Shown one piece after another: positions 21,129-34,149 of a stretch of DNA of 64,000 bases. Origin of the DNA: Parus major (lineage: Eukaryota > Chordata > Aves > Passeriformes > Paridae); contig NC_031769.1 in the NCBI RefSeq assembly GCF_001522545.3, forward strand, positions 1,947,825 to 2,011,824, read 5' to 3'. The translations under genes and the position numbers were made by a program. The notes under the pieces were generated by a model that was given only the letters and a program-made list of their open reading frames with translations, made no database searches and had not been told where the DNA came from. Position 1 is the stretch's first letter, and every line of letters begins with the position of its first letter.

Positions 21129-23950
21129 AATGACTGAGCTACTCCTAAGCAAACCATGGCCAGGCTCACACTTCTGCTAGCACTTCAGCCCCTCTCCTGA
21201 CTGCTTTCCTTGTGCAGGCTTCCCAGCCCTGCACCAACAGTACCTCAAACCAGCCTGGGATGTGACAGATCCATAGGAACCATGAAAATCCTTCTGTACC
21301 TGAGTCCTTTTGCCCCAGTCTGGTGGAAACCAACCATCCCCAATGTGAGCAAGGCACTGAAAGCCTCCATGAAGTCACAGGCTGCATGGATTGCAAGGAG
21401 CATGGCTCAGCTCATGGATCCACTCACAGCACTGAAGGTGCCCACAGAAACACAAGCAGGCACCGGGATAACCTCCAGGCATTTCCAGCTCAGGTGCTCT
21501 GCCTGTCCTCTGGGTGCTGCTCCAGGAGAACCACGGGTCTCCTGCAGGTCTGTGTCATGTCTGGGAGATGTCTCAGATCCCCCAGGTTACATCACCAGGC
21601 ATTAGACACTGCAGCCAAGTGACTGAGCCCAATTTGCCTGAACTTGAGGTCTGACTTTCAAGTTCCTGTTATTGTTCACGCTAACGTGGGGGATTAATTT
21701 CACCATAAGGGCTGAGTGCTGCCTGGATACCTTTGGAAATCTGAGTGTCATGTGGATTTGGCACATACTGACCCTCTGGGAGGTCCATGTCCTTCAGGAT
21801 TGGCAGGGGGATACCCAGAGGAATTACACTGAGATACTGCAGATGGTCCTGGCCACCTGTGCTCAGCCAAGCACATGGAAAATCCGAGTTCCTCTGGCTG
21901 TAACAGGAGCTCTGAGCCTTTGAGCACATGCAGGCAGCACTTTGCATGCTGCCACCCAAATTATGATGTCTTAATCTGCAAGTTGAATCCCGCTTGAGCA
22001 ATCAGTCCAATCCAACATCCTTTGAAGCTGTGAAATCCAGCTGAAAGCAACTCCTGACCAGCAGCTCACCAGGCCATAAAGAATCACACTGTGACCCAAT
22101 AAAATCTGAAAGCTTTGCCATCTCATTGCTACCCAGCCTGGCTTTGGAATTTGCTTACTGATGTCTTTTATTTGCAGGTGTGGAAGGGTTTTTTTCCCCC
22201 ATCATGCAGTCATCTGGAGGCACATAGCCAGATTTGCATTCCACAGGGCTACAATCCGGTCTGGGATGTGCCAGCGAGTGTCAACAGGTGAAGTGTTAAC
22301 TACTGAACCTGGTGGTGGTGTTAACGTGAGGTCAGCTCAGTTCTCCTTCAGGTTGGTTTTGTGCAAGGAAAGCAAGGTTAAATCCCTTTAACAGTGGTTT
22401 AAAACAGATCTGTGGTCTGGATTTGACCCTTTGGATCCTTGTGCCATTCTTCCTGGTTCAGGAACATCCCAGCACCCTAAATTTCATCTACTCTATTGTC
22501 AAGGAGGAGGCACAGCAAGGCTGTGTTGACTACATTGTACCAAGCCCTTGAACTCTCAGAAATATATATTTGCTCTCTAATTTTTTTTCCTGGAATATGT
22601 GAGAGAATTCTCAATTCTCTGTGTGGGAAAGAATGTTGGTAGTGATGAAGTGCCAACTTTACTAGAGTGCTAATTTTCCTCATGCAGGAATCTGGGGAGA
22701 GCCTTGAACCTGTTTGTTCTGTCCTAATCAATGCAGCTGGTTTGTGCAGGAAGTGTTTTTCATCCTGGGAATGTCAAGGTCTTTATGGCAGCATATGGAA
22801 ATCCAGGTACAAGCCTCCACTCCCTATCAGACAGAGACTTGAAGCCAATGCCCTGACTGAGTCACCAGCCATCTCCCAGGGACTGATAACTCCAGCCTGG
22901 TCTTGAGCAACCCCGCTGGAATTCCGGTTTCAACAAACTGCTGCTCTCAGAGGACAAATGTTTCCCCTGGAATTTCTGTTCCTCAGGCTGCTCCTTCACA
23001 AGCAACACACCCAAATTCCAGGGGCTATCAAAAATAAAGAAGCAACTTGGGTCCTACTTACTTTTCAGACCCAAGTTGACAGAAGGGACAACACGGGGCA
23101 CTTTGGTTAATCAGGATGAAGATGGGGGAGTTTTTTGACAAAGAATTGTCACTGTGATCGCAGAATGTAATGAGACACAGCCCCTTCAAACACCTGCAGA
23201 TGGTTTTATCTTCCACATTGCTATGCCAGGACTTTGTAGGGGATTTCTCTCTGTTGTGCTCTCCTCAGTGTCCGTTGGGACAACGCGGTGTCTCGATGAA
23301 GTGGAGAGGGCAGGACAAGTAAATAGTCATGAAGTGGGAAGGGAAGGGCTTTGGCTGACATGAGCAGCTAAATCAATAAGGAAACTTGCTCCTGGTTCAG
23401 CCATGGAGTGGGAACACCACCCTCCAGCCACCACAGCCACACAGGAGGAGTTTGGCACATGGAGGGCTGGAAAGGAGCTAACCTTTAGCCTTGTTAATGA
23501 ATGATAATTGAGTGGTCCTCAAGAGCTCTGAGTAAGTTCCCCAGCTCCCAGCTGGTGTTTCAGGCTGGCAGGGGCTGCTGGACACGCCTTGCCTTAGCAG
23601 TAGATGTTGTTCCTGCTGGGGGAAGAGAAAGGTTATTCATTAGAAGGCAGCAGACACTCCAAACATGGAATAAAATGCGACCAAAAGACTGTCTGTGCAA
23701 CTTGGATGGATTAGTTTTCCTCCCCTTCAATTAGGATGTTTTGATAGCTGGGGAACACAAGGAGACCCAGGTGTCACTGTTGTTATCACAGCCTGGATCA
23801 CAATGATAATCCTTGTCTTGTGCTGCTGCCTCTGGGCTCGTCACTCCTGAGGATCAAGAATCCTGAAGATGCCCAAACACAGCACAGGGTGGTGGACCCT
23901 GTGCTGAGGAACTTCCAGGCCCAGTGATCTGTTTACATCCATAGTGATGC
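21129..23950. other. Intergenic, no gene seen
   Basis: Unique sequence with only short overlapping open frames on both strands and no recognisable family, RNA gene or repeat. Confidence 0.55.
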
Positions 23951-23952
23951 TG

Positions 23953-23965
23953 ATAAATAAAGCCA

Positions 23966-24004
<39 letters not shown>

Positions 24005-24048
24005 AGCCATGAATAAATAAATAAATAAATAATGAAAAATCATTATAA

Positions 24049-24090
<42 letters not shown>

Positions 24091-24101
24091 TAATAATAAA
24101 T
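23953..24101. repeat. Compound AAAT / AAT microsatellite
   Basis: A run of AAAT units, interrupted twice by AAAGCCATRAAT, is followed after a short spacer by an AAT array (about 24051-24099). The interruption AAAGCCAT appears in two places, showing that the tetranucleotide block was itself duplicated with its flank. Confidence 0.97.
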
Positions 24102-24239
24102 GTGCCTTGGCTGCCTGAGACAGTTTTTCTGTAAAAACAGCTGTACCCAAGGAGGTGACACAGCTCTAGGTGTCAAGCAGACGTCTTGCAAATCACCTAA
24201 ATGCAGAGAAACATCAGATTATTAGCAGCACCATGACTG

Positions 24240-24480
24240 GTTAACTAGAGAAAAGTCAGGTCCACCTTTCAGCATCATTTATCAAACCTGTAATGTCAAG
24301 GAAATTACTTTTTTTCACTTGTGGCTTGCAATTAGTACAAGCCAATAAAAAACTTAACAGAGTTCTGCTAGCTCATCAAGCAGGTGGTTAGAGCTTGCTG
24401 GCATGGAGAAGGTGGGAACTGCTCTGTAAGCACAGGTTATGAGGTGCAAGCCTGCATAATCCACCCAAGAAATCCTCGGG
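24240..24480. promoter_or_regulatory. Candidate conserved non-coding block
   Basis: Repeat-free AT-rich sequence, including TGGTTAACTAGAG, CATCATTTATCAAACCTGTA and GCAATTAGTACAAGCCAATA. It has no coding signal. Homeodomain-type ATTAG cores and a GTTAAC HNF1-type half site are visible. Regulatory function is inference. Confidence 0.22.
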
Positions 24481-24934
24481 GCAGCCAGGTTTTGGGACAC
24501 AATAGTGCTGAGAGGTGAATATGGATTAAACACCCATCATTTCTCATAATATTACACCCAGGAGACATCCACTGTAATTAGGGTGAGAACAACAGAAAAG
24601 AGGTTTTCTGCTCATGGGGTTTGATGGTAGAAATCTCTGCCACAGGGAGCTGTAGGTATTTAAATTAATCTGAATTTGAGAAGCAACTGGGCAGTATTCA
24701 CCAAAGAAAGACAGGTGAGGGGTTTTTATGCTGAAGGAATCGAGTCTTCCATCAGAAATCCTGGCTGGGGGTTGCTGGGAGTTGAGTGGAAGCAGCACCC
24801 TGGGTTTGTCCTGTTCTCCTCTCCCCCAGCCACACTTGGCCTGTGTCAGAGCCAGGAGATGGGGCCAGCACAACCCAGTCCAGCCCAGCTGATCATAAAT
24901 CCACCGGACATAAATGCCCACGAAACAGATCCAC

Positions 24935-24963
24935 AATTGAATTTGAATTGAATTGAATTGAAG
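24935..24963. repeat. GAATT pentanucleotide microsatellite
   Basis: About five units of TTGAA/GAATT with one interruption. A short simple repeat. Confidence 0.9.
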
Positions 24964-24969
24964 CTATTC

Positions 24970-27910
24970 CTTCAGCACTTCAGGGTGGAATGACTTTCAG
25001 AAAAAAGTGATTTACTCTTGGATTTTAGCCCAACCGAAAAAATGAAGACAGTGGTCATTTCACCTGACTTTAAAAAGATTAAAAGCCTGACAAATCTTTA
25101 CAGCCAAGGAGAGAGCGGGACATGTCCAGCAAGTGATTTGCATGACCAGCCTTGGGTGTCTGTTTTAAGAGATGAATCTCCCCCTCGGGGTGACTCTCCT
25201 CTCCTCTGACCACAAAACAAGCCTGGGCTGACTAACTTGGACCTGGGCATCTCACTTTTAGAGGTATAAATTAGGGCTGATGAAACTTTCCCAAAATTGC
25301 ATGCCTCACCTCAGATTTGCAGGATCCTCGATTGGGAGGTGGAACTTAGAAAAGGTATCCAAAAAAAAGATATAAAACACTAAAGAAAATGTACACATGT
25401 TTTAAAAGTGTTCTGCACAGGTGAAATAAATTTTGGTACCAAAATTTCCTTTGAACATGTCAGCTCCTGGCCCAAAAATAGTTCTCCCTGAGAAGTCAAC
25501 AATTCCTTCCACAAGAAGGAAAACCTCTTGATAATCACAGGAGCTGAAGAGTAAAGGCCACTTCTAACTAGGGGAGAAACTTGCAGCTGAAGACACCAAA
25601 ACAAATTCCAGTTTTGACCAAAAAATGGCCTCAATGTCTGCCCAGACCATGAAATAATAAATCCTTAATGGCATTAATCTGAACAGCTGCTGAAGAAGCA
25701 CAAAAGGCTGGAGTTGAGTCAGCTGGATTTCGACTCTGTGGCTGCAAGGAACATTCAAATCTTGAAGGTGTTCAAACCCAGCCCTCACCTTGCTAAATCC
25801 TTCCCAGTGTGCCAGTGGTGGTGAATGGGCTCCTCTTCCAGATCCAAAGTCATCAGAGCTGTCATCTTTCACTTGCACAAGGATTTTGGTTGGATTCAGG
25901 AGCTGTAAATCCAAATGGGGGGTGATTTTGAGGAGTAAATGTAAGGGTCTGTTACTTCACAAGTGCCACAAACTCAGTTCTTACTGCTGTTTTTAAAGAA
26001 AAATGTGGATTTTTCATGGGAAAAGAGAGGAAATTTGGGACATTTCATTCCTAAACTGCTGCAGACTGACCACCAAGCAGAATTAAATGATCATTCCCAT
26101 TGGGAAATGAAGTCAGTCATGATTTGTGAGGACAGAGGAACTTGCACTTATTCCAGGTCCATGACCTCTTAGTCTTATGTACAATTCCATATGAAATTCC
26201 CCATTTGCTGGGAATACTCTAAAGTGTCCAGTTCACACAATGGTCTTTAACGATAAACTTCTCAAAACAAATAGAAAGAAAAGGTTGCCTGAGACTTTGG
26301 ATAGTTTGGCTCTTGGATATGTGATGGATGGAAAGCTTGGGAGTCAGCAGCTTGGAGAAACAGTAGAGACTGGAACTGAATCTTCTGTAGGTGTGTTCTC
26401 CATGCTCTAAATTCATGGTTGGATGTTCTTTTCTTTACTCCACTCCATCTTGGACACTCCTCACTTTGACCCCCTTCATTAAAGACCATCCCTTCTATAA
26501 ATCTCCTCTGACCTCCAAAGTGACCTCATTAGCACTAATCTTTCAACAGTGCCACCATGGGCAAAAAGAGCTCCAGAGACAATTTATTCCAGCCTTCCCA
26601 ACCCATGGAGATGCCTCAAAACCCACCCCTGAAGCAGAGTACCCACCGAGATGGTGAAAAACCAGTTCCAAGCATCTGGTTTAACAAAGACGAGAGCAAA
26701 AATCTATAAATAAGAATTTTTTCCATATCACTTCCAGTTTTGTCCTCCTTGTTCACCAGGGCAGCACGGAGAGACATCTGGTGGCTGAATGATTTTCTGC
26801 AAGTAAATTGTGGGAAATGTGTGTTTGGGGATGTGTTTTTGGGAGGGGGATGTCTCGAGAAGAGCGTGTCCCTTAAGGGACGTGACGCCACTGAGTTTGA
26901 TTGAAGCGCCATCATGTGCTGCCATGTCTCCCACCTCAATATCAAACCTTCCACCTGTTCTTTGGGGCAAAAAATGTGCCAAAATGTGTCTCTTGAGACC
27001 ACAGATCTATTCTTGGTGCCTCAAATGTTGGATTCCACTGTAAACTGCTGACAGCCTGTATCTCTCACCCCAGTCCTCTCTCATTTCAGCTCAGAGGATG
27101 TCCAAAGGGTAATGATCAATCCCATCTTGATTTCTCCTTTTCTAAATGAAATACTGGGGAAAAAGAACAGATTTTTCTCCCACGAGGCTTCAAAAGAAGC
27201 TCTTCTGCATTTGGCACCAGAGGTCCAGGTGGGGCAGAGGGTTGGTTGATTCCTGCAGTCCTCCAAGACAAAATCTGGTCAAAGAGAAGAGCTGTAGCAC
27301 TAAAACCAGGATCTGGAATTTAATCTTGCAGAGGCACTGTCAATAATTCCTCCAAATTCTCCACTCAAATGACGTGAAACCTTCTCAAGAACTTCAGGTG
27401 TTAGAGCCGAGGCATTGGTGTCTCCATCTAGGCACACCTCTGCTGGTTTTAAATCCCTCCAGACTCTAAACCCAATTAGTCATGAGCACAGGGATTTGAT
27501 CTGGAATTTTCCTTTCAGAGGATGAAATAATAGGGGAGAAAAAGTGACCCAAATGAGCTGCATCCTGCACTGTTGCACCACATTGGGTTGTTTTGCTGTT
27601 ATTCCTGACACCCTAAGAACTGAAGTGCAGAATTTCCATTATCCCTACTTTTTTCCTGGGATTTGCTGAGGTACCCGGATCTTCAGTGGCTGTTGTAGGC
27701 TGTAAAGTGCCCATCACCAAAGGTGCTTCCATGGTGAGAGAACCTTTGCACCTCTGTGTTGGACAAGGTTTTTAGATCAACGTTTCCATCAGGGACAGGA
27801 GGCCAGAGTGGCAGCACAGTGATGGACAAACCTGCTCAGGAGGTCAGTTTTGGGCACCAACCATCCACCAGCGACAACAATCCTCCATGCTTTTCCACCA
27901 CTACTTCTTT
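24970..27910. other. Intergenic, no gene seen
   Basis: About 3 kb of unique sequence. Short open frames on both strands lack recognisable domains. No RNA gene, tandem repeat or CR1 piece was recognised here. Confidence 0.5.
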
Positions 27911-27914
27911 TGAT

Positions 27915-28040
27915 AACAAATCACGGTCAGGGACACTTTCCACTAACCCAAATTGCTCCAAGCTCTGTCCAGCCTGGTCTGCAGCACTTCCAGGGATGGG
28001 CAGCCACAGCTTCAGCTGTGTGACCACAGCACACACCTCA
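27915..28040 (-). mobile_element. Diverged CR1 fragment
   Basis: The + strand reads GGGACACTTTCCACTAACCC, TTGCTCCAAGCTCTGTCCAG and CACTTCCAGGGATGGGCAGC, the standard order of inverted CR1 3' text. It is older and shorter than the copy at 20.7 kb and lacks the terminal tail. Confidence 0.8.
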
Positions 28041-28094
28041 CGTTCTTTAACACATCTCTAGCCACACCTTCTCTCTGATGGAGCAGAGGCTGCT

Positions 28095-28165
28095 TATCTT
28101 TATTTTACAAGTGAGGAGCAGAAGCCCAAAGAAACCAGAATATGATTTGTTTCACTTGGTTTTGG
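28095..28165 (+). mobile_element. Possible MIR-like SINE fragment
   Basis: TATTTTACAAGTGAGGAG followed by AGAAGCCCAAAGAAACCAGA and GATTTGTTTCACTTGGTTTT resembles the MIR 3' region (ATTTTACAGATGAGGAAACT, GAGGCCCAGAGAGG), but with more substitutions than the copy at 2.7 kb. Confidence 0.45.
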
Positions 28166-28169
28166 TCTC

Positions 28170-29790
28170 CTAAAACGGAGGTGTTGAGTCTCTTGCTGCC
28201 CTCTGGAGAGGCAGATGGAGGTGTCTCATTCTCAAAACCTGCTGAAGAGAGTCTGATGTGCCACGCCAGGAGTTAGAGTCTTGTTTTAGCCCCAAAGTGG
28301 ATGGGATAAATCACTTTCCATGCAACCAGACCTCTCTAATTACTTGCAGGAGTTGAAAGACTACTTCGGATTAGACATTAATTTTTGGTAAATGATGTGA
28401 GATGGGTCCCACAGCAAGTAAATCCCCCAGTGTTGCAGTTTGCATCACAGGGATTGAATCCCCACACTCCAAGGGCCAGCCCAACCCTTGTAAGATGTTT
28501 TCTGCCAATATTTGATGCACATGTTGGGTAGGGAATGGGTCTTGCAACACACTGGACTTGGAGCCTGTGCTCTCCAGAGCTGTCCATCCATATCCTTAGG
28601 AATTGTACGAATGATTGCAGCAGGAAAAGGCCCCTGAGGTTCATTCTGAGCATAACTTGATGAGATAAGGCTCAGCCTACGTCACAGATGGGAGGCTGAA
28701 AATCCTTAACCACCACAGGGCACAATCTAATCTACCGACTAATTTTTACTAATCTAGATGAGAAGAAGATCTTGTGTACCCAGAAGCACATTTCTCTGCT
28801 CTGGTCATATCAGATGGCCCAATAAAAGATATTCCCCCTCTCCACAAATTCTTGAGTTTCCTTTGTCCATTGTAGGATTGATTTTCCCCTGCATTTGTGG
28901 AGCATCTTTCAGTCCAAGATCAGGGGCTGGACCAATTTCCCCAACAATATTTGACTGGAGGGAATATCTTCATGCTTCCATCCCCTCCAAAAAAGCTAGG
29001 ATTATTTATTTCCATCAAACTGGGAGAGCTCATGCAGCCATCTCTCCTCTGGGGCAGTTGATAGGGCAGCTCTGTGGCTCACAGATGCTGCCTGAACATG
29101 TGTTGTCTTTATCATTCCCCATGGGCCATACATACATGGTTAAAAATCCAGACTCAGCACCTCCACCACGGACAGGAGGGATATTTCTGCAGGCAGGTCA
29201 GTGCCAAGCAGTGGGGACCATTTTCCCAGTGCAGCCAAAAGGCTTAAAAACATTTAAAATCCAGGGCAGAACATGCACATGGAGGGAACTGAGCCACACA
29301 AAAGACAATGCTGGACAAGAGGCAACGGTGTGGGGGAATTCATGAGAAGGAGGCAATTTCTGAGAGACCCAGATGCACCACTGAACTCAGGTGCACAAAT
29401 TTTGTCCACAGGTGACCTGCTGGCATCTTAAACATTTATCTCAGGGACTGCAACAACTTTTGTCTGAGGTGTGCTCACCCTGAGAGCACAAGCTGTACCT
29501 GATCTGAACTGGCAGGAGGTCACCTGAAGAGGAGGATTTGTTTCATCACCCCTCTCTCAGTTCTAGATTAAGCTCTGAATTTTGGCTTCCTTTCTAATCA
29601 AAGAGGGGTAAAATTTTAGACAAAGCAATTCTTCCACCCAGAGATACCTGAAACAGCTGCGATCCTTGTGGAGGAGCCTCTTTCCCCATTATCTGCTGAT
29701 AGAGACAGGTGGTCAGCTCGTGCTGGACAAGGCATTTTAGTAAAATACATTTTAAAGAGGAATACTCTATTTTCCCCACATGATGCTGCA
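28170..29790. other. Intergenic; one 195-codon frame not supported as a gene
   Basis: Unique sequence. The open frame at 28758-29345 (+) encodes 195 residues with no family, signal peptide or domain that I recognise. Flanking splice sites, a promoter and a poly(A) signal are not evident. It is most likely a chance frame. Confidence 0.5.
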
Positions 29791-30330
29791 GATAAAACTA
29801 TGATCTGAGCACAGCTTTAACGTGGCCTCATCACATCTGACCCCCTTTATGTCAGATATCTCTGCACGTTGCCGTGTGCTGCTCTACACATAAGGTGTTT
29901 TAGCTGCAAAACAGCAAGCGCTTTCCTCAACGGGGTAATTCATCTGGAATAAAATCTCTTTCCTCTGGAATAGTGGCACCATAGAAAGCTAATTCCGAAA
30001 TAGCTATTCTGGTCACATTTGCCATGAAGACAAGTCCTAAGGAGATGTAAAACTGGCACCACAGACCTCGGCGTCATGTCCCCTGTAGAGAATTTCTCAA
30101 AGAATGTCTATTGTCCTGCTTGCCTCTGACTGAGAGATGATAAAACCAAGGAGCTGAGGGGAGCACAGAAAGGAAAAGCTCTGCTGTCTGGAGTATTCCA
30201 CATTGCATGGGAAATCTGGGCTCTTTTCTGGCAAATGTATTTTAATTACCTCCTTTTGTTTACCGGACCGTTTCGTGTAGCACTGCCCTTGCCAAGCAGC
30301 CCAACAACCTCTCCAGGCATTTCTCTGCCA
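29790..30330. promoter_or_regulatory. Candidate conserved non-coding cluster A
   Basis: More than 500 bp of unique sequence free of repeats, with patches such as ACACATAAGGTGTTTTAGCT, AAAGCTAATTCCGAAATAGC and TGGCAAATGTATTTTAATTA. Open frames are absent. The mix of AT-rich cores and intact words resembles developmental enhancers. Conservation is untested. Confidence 0.3.
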
Positions 30331-30479
30331 AAATTATCAGATCTGTTTAAACATCGTGACATCTGAGGAATAACTCATGCTGGATGCAAGCAATTTATTG
30401 TCTGAGTTTTGAGTCCTCACGGGGATGTTTCTCCAACCTGGTTCTGAGTGCTAAAAATCCAGGGAAGAGGTTTTGTTTC

Positions 30480-30920
30480 TTTTCAGCTCATTTATCACAT
30501 GGTTGAGGATGTAAACGCAAGGAAAAGTCCAGATATAAAAGGTTTGTAGTTGAATCATAAATGGCCATAAGCAAACAAAAAAAAACAGGCAAAAAGTACC
30601 AATAATTCAACAGGGCACACAAATTATGCACAAAAATACATGAAAATCATAATTGTTCATCCTGATGCTGATGCTGGTAGAGGAGACACCTTTAATAATC
30701 CTTGCCCAGTGAACTGTGCAAACAAATGTATGTGAGAGTCTTGGAATGAAACTATTAAACTTTTTCTATGGTTATACAAAGCCTTTTTCTTACATTGCAA
30801 AGAGATCTTAAAATGCTGTCAGTGAAATCTCGACTAACTCTGACTTTAACAACTTCCCAATAATGATGACATTAAGATTTGTATCCAAAGAAAAAAATCA
30901 TCTGGCAAATTCTCCTTGCC
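30480..30920. promoter_or_regulatory. Candidate conserved non-coding cluster B
   Basis: AT-rich unique sequence without open frames, for example TTACATTGCAAAGAGATCTT and CAATAATGATGACATTAAGA. It adjoins cluster A, separated by a short plain stretch. TTGCAAAG includes a TCF/LEF-like CAAAG core. Function is inference. Confidence 0.25.
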
Positions 30921-30924
30921 AAAT

Positions 30925-33690
30925 TGTCATCCTTCACCAGAATCTACCTCAGGGAAAGCAGTCAGAGGCTCAGGGGAACACCCTGGAGTGTAACTGATTC
31001 CAGGGAAATTCAGGAGCCATCCAAAACAAAAAAAAACGTATTTGTGTGAATGAACAGATGAATAATTTCTGTGTGGGACTTATTTACTCATGGACTGCCC
31101 ACAAATGAAAGAGGAGGATTTGTTTGATTATTTCTGCTGTGCTGGGACTGCCAAAGGTTTATTACTGTTCTTGCTTCCATATTCCGTTTATCCAGGATGG
31201 TCCTTGTAGCGCCTGGAGTAGCTCTGCTGGGTTTTAGTAGGAACCTTGCATGAGTAAAGATCACCTGTGGCAAAGCAGCCCAAAAAAGCTCTGATCCTCC
31301 AGCTATCTCCAGGCAGGGACCTTTCATTTTTAAATTGCTAATAAAGGGACGTGCGCACCACCGGCAGCCACCACCCACCTATTTAACAAACTTAACTGTG
31401 AAATTGGATCCTTCCCATTTAGCCTGGGTTTGCCTTTGATGCAGTTCCAGAGCTTAGGTTGCCTTATTTGCCTTTAATTTCTAATCCAGGCAGATAGACA
31501 AGTTTAGGACACACTGTCTCTTGTCTTACAGTATCTTCAGCATGGGATGTAGCAGGTCCATGAGCATCCTACAGCTTGAGAAGAGCTCTCATGGATCAAC
31601 CAAAAGCCCCTGAGCTGCAAAACTCAAAGACAAAGAGCAGATAAAAGCGGGTAAAAGAGGGCAGTTAGACATGACCACAAGAGACAGGGCACTTGGAGAG
31701 GGATTCCTGTGATGCTCCTTGTCAGATCTCCAAGCTTGTGATGGGGAAGGCTGAGTGTCACCAGGATGAGAAGTGTCCTTGAGAGGGTTTTGCTCCAACA
31801 AACACCCTCAGTCACCCCTTCTTAGCCCCTTTCAGGTGTACGTCCTTTATCCTGACCTTGGGTGTCCAACAAAGGGTGCTGGGGTGTGGGTCAGGAGTGG
31901 GAATGACAGCATGAAAGTCATGGAGAACCTGATGGATAGCACTGGGTGTTCTCTCCTGCATGTCCACAGGACATGGTGTTCAGTGAGGGATAGGTGACAT
32001 TCCTGAGTGATGCCTGAAAATGGGCAGAGAAGGACCCAAGACAGCAGAATAATGTTGGTGAGGTTTGATTAAAAAGGAAAAGGCATGTAAGGCCATGAGC
32101 TAATGTCTGAGGGATCTCTAGGGTAGTCTTCCTTAGAAGATCTTCTTATGACCAGCTCTGAAAGATCTGAGGATGTTTTTACACTTGAAAAGGGCCAGGA
32201 GCAACATCACATGAAGGTGGTTCAAGTGTTTTTCTGGGACATTCCCCCATGACCTCAGATGCAAAGCACGATGTTGCTCTCTCTCCTTCCTCGGAGCAAA
32301 CTGAAGAGGAAACATCCTGAGGTGGGATGGGGAATAAACACCTTGTCCAGAGGAAGATAATCCACAGCATCTCTGTGTCTGGTTCATCACCAGACATGTC
32401 AGTGTCTTGGGCTGCAGTGCAATATCCACCTACACTGTGCTGACTCACTGGTGAGATCCCTCAGCAGCCTCAGCGCTCATCCTCCCTTCTTCTCCCACTG
32501 TTGTAGGTGATTCAAGCCAGCAGGGGTGGGCTTGTCTTCTCAACAAGTGCCAGGAGAACAAAAAAATGTCCCCTCCCAAGCCAGCATTATGCCAGGGATA
32601 GGGAGACAGCTCTATCCCCGGGAGCGCACACAAAAGAGAATCAACTCCAGAAAACACCGAGATAATGCAACACCTCCCTCCTCCCAGCTGGCACGGGATC
32701 CCTGGGTCCCCACGCCTTTCCCCCAGTTTAAAACATCTCAGGCTTCCTGACTGAACTTGGCTGAGGTCTAAAAACGTGAATAAGCTTCCCCTGTCCGAAA
32801 GCCAACTGGCGAGGCCGGCTTGGATGGGACCCTCTGTTTGTTACGGGGAAAACAACCGGGCCAGTGCCCCTTGTTCAGTGGCTGCTGGTCGGGAGAGAAA
32901 GACAAAAGGTGTGTTTGTAACTCTGGACACACCTTCCAGCCCCAAACACACGGAGGGCACCCCAAACCTGCCCCATTCACCGAGATGGTCTAGTTCTCTT
33001 GTCAAGAGGTTAGAGCAGAGAAAAGTTGAGGGAGAATATCCTGATTAGGGATATTAGAGGGATCTCCCACACTGGGACAGTGAGTACCCTTTTGTCCCTT
33101 AATTTTCACCCCCAGCCCCCAATACTGGGCTTTCTACCCATCTTAACTCAGAGGGTTACAGGCTCATGCCCAGCTTACAGCTTTATGTCCAGCTTAACTC
33201 TGCTGCCTTCAGCTTTACACCAGGAGAAGATCTGTCATTGTGCTTTGTCACCCCATCCCTGGTGCTGCATTCTTGGGATGGTGAGGTTTTGTTTTGATAA
33301 TTTAATATTTTTTCCCCCTTTTCCTACTTTTGCTCCGTTCCTGAAAAAGCCTGGAAAAGATGGCAGCCGCTTTGTTGCCCAGAAGCAAAGGAGCTGTGAC
33401 CATGGGCTTCCATCTGCCAGGAAAGTCGGGGTGCTCCACACACCCCGCACCCCATTTCTCTGGAAGCTGAGGGACCAGCCGGGTTCTACATCCACGCTGT
33501 GTCCAGCAGCCTTTTCCTCCCATCTCTGAGACAATGCCTCTCCTCAGTGCATTTAGGGTTGGTGTGTGCAGAGGAAAAATAGCCCAGAAAAGAGATGGAT
33601 CACATGTGAAAAGCTACTTAGTCCCAAAATGAAAGAGAAGAGTGATTAAATTACTTGTCTGTATCTTCCCTGATGGGATGAGGGTGGACA
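30925..33690. other. Intergenic, no gene seen
   Basis: Unique sequence with short overlapping open frames up to 167 codons and no recognisable family. No clear repeat or transposon boundary was found. Confidence 0.5.
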
Positions 33691-33699
33691 GACGGACAG

Positions 33700-34030
33700 G
33701 CAGACATTTCCTTACTGATCTTTAATGCCATTACAGTATGCTAATTAAATACTTCTCTAAATTTAAAATGTATTGACGTTTAAAAACATGACACATTTTA
33801 CAACCAGCCCACTGAACAACACACTAATGATTTATTAAGTGCTTCTAAACGTTAAAAATAGAAGCTTGAAAGAAAACGTTTCCCTTTCCTCTTCCCTTTT
33901 CTGGTGGCGACAGTTAATAAAGGATTTAATCACCCATTTTACATCCTGTTTAAAAAAGAAGGGGCTTTCCTGATAGCAGATGCCCCTCTGGCCAACTGGC
34001 AAGGGAAAGGGGAATGTATGAGGGATATAA
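33700..34030. promoter_or_regulatory. Candidate conserved non-coding cluster C
   Basis: Strongly AT-rich unique sequence with repeated homeodomain-type cores (GCTAATTAAATACTTC, CACTAATGATTTATTAAGTG). It is followed by CCCCTCTGGCCAACTGGCAA, which contains the inverted words TGGCC and GGCCA. No open frame or transposon is evident. Confidence 0.35.
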
Positions 34031-34055
34031 ATGTATTTCAGAGGACAGCCAACAA

Positions 34056-34144
34056 AAAGAGGGGAGAGGGGGAGAGAGAAAGAGAGGGAAGAAGAGGAGG
34101 AGGAGGAGGAGGAGAAGGGGGGAAGGAGAAAAAAAAAAAAAGAA
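34056..34144. repeat. Purine-rich GA/GGA tract
   Basis: Nearly 90 bp of almost pure purine on the + strand (GAGA, then GGA triplets, then an A run). It separates candidate clusters C and D and can form triplex-type structures in principle. Confidence 0.95.
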
Positions 34145-34149
34145 CCTGA

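Noticed and set aside
28758..29345. 195-codon open frame on the + strand
   Set aside because: Composition and lack of any known motif argue against a gene. No flanking gene signals were found.
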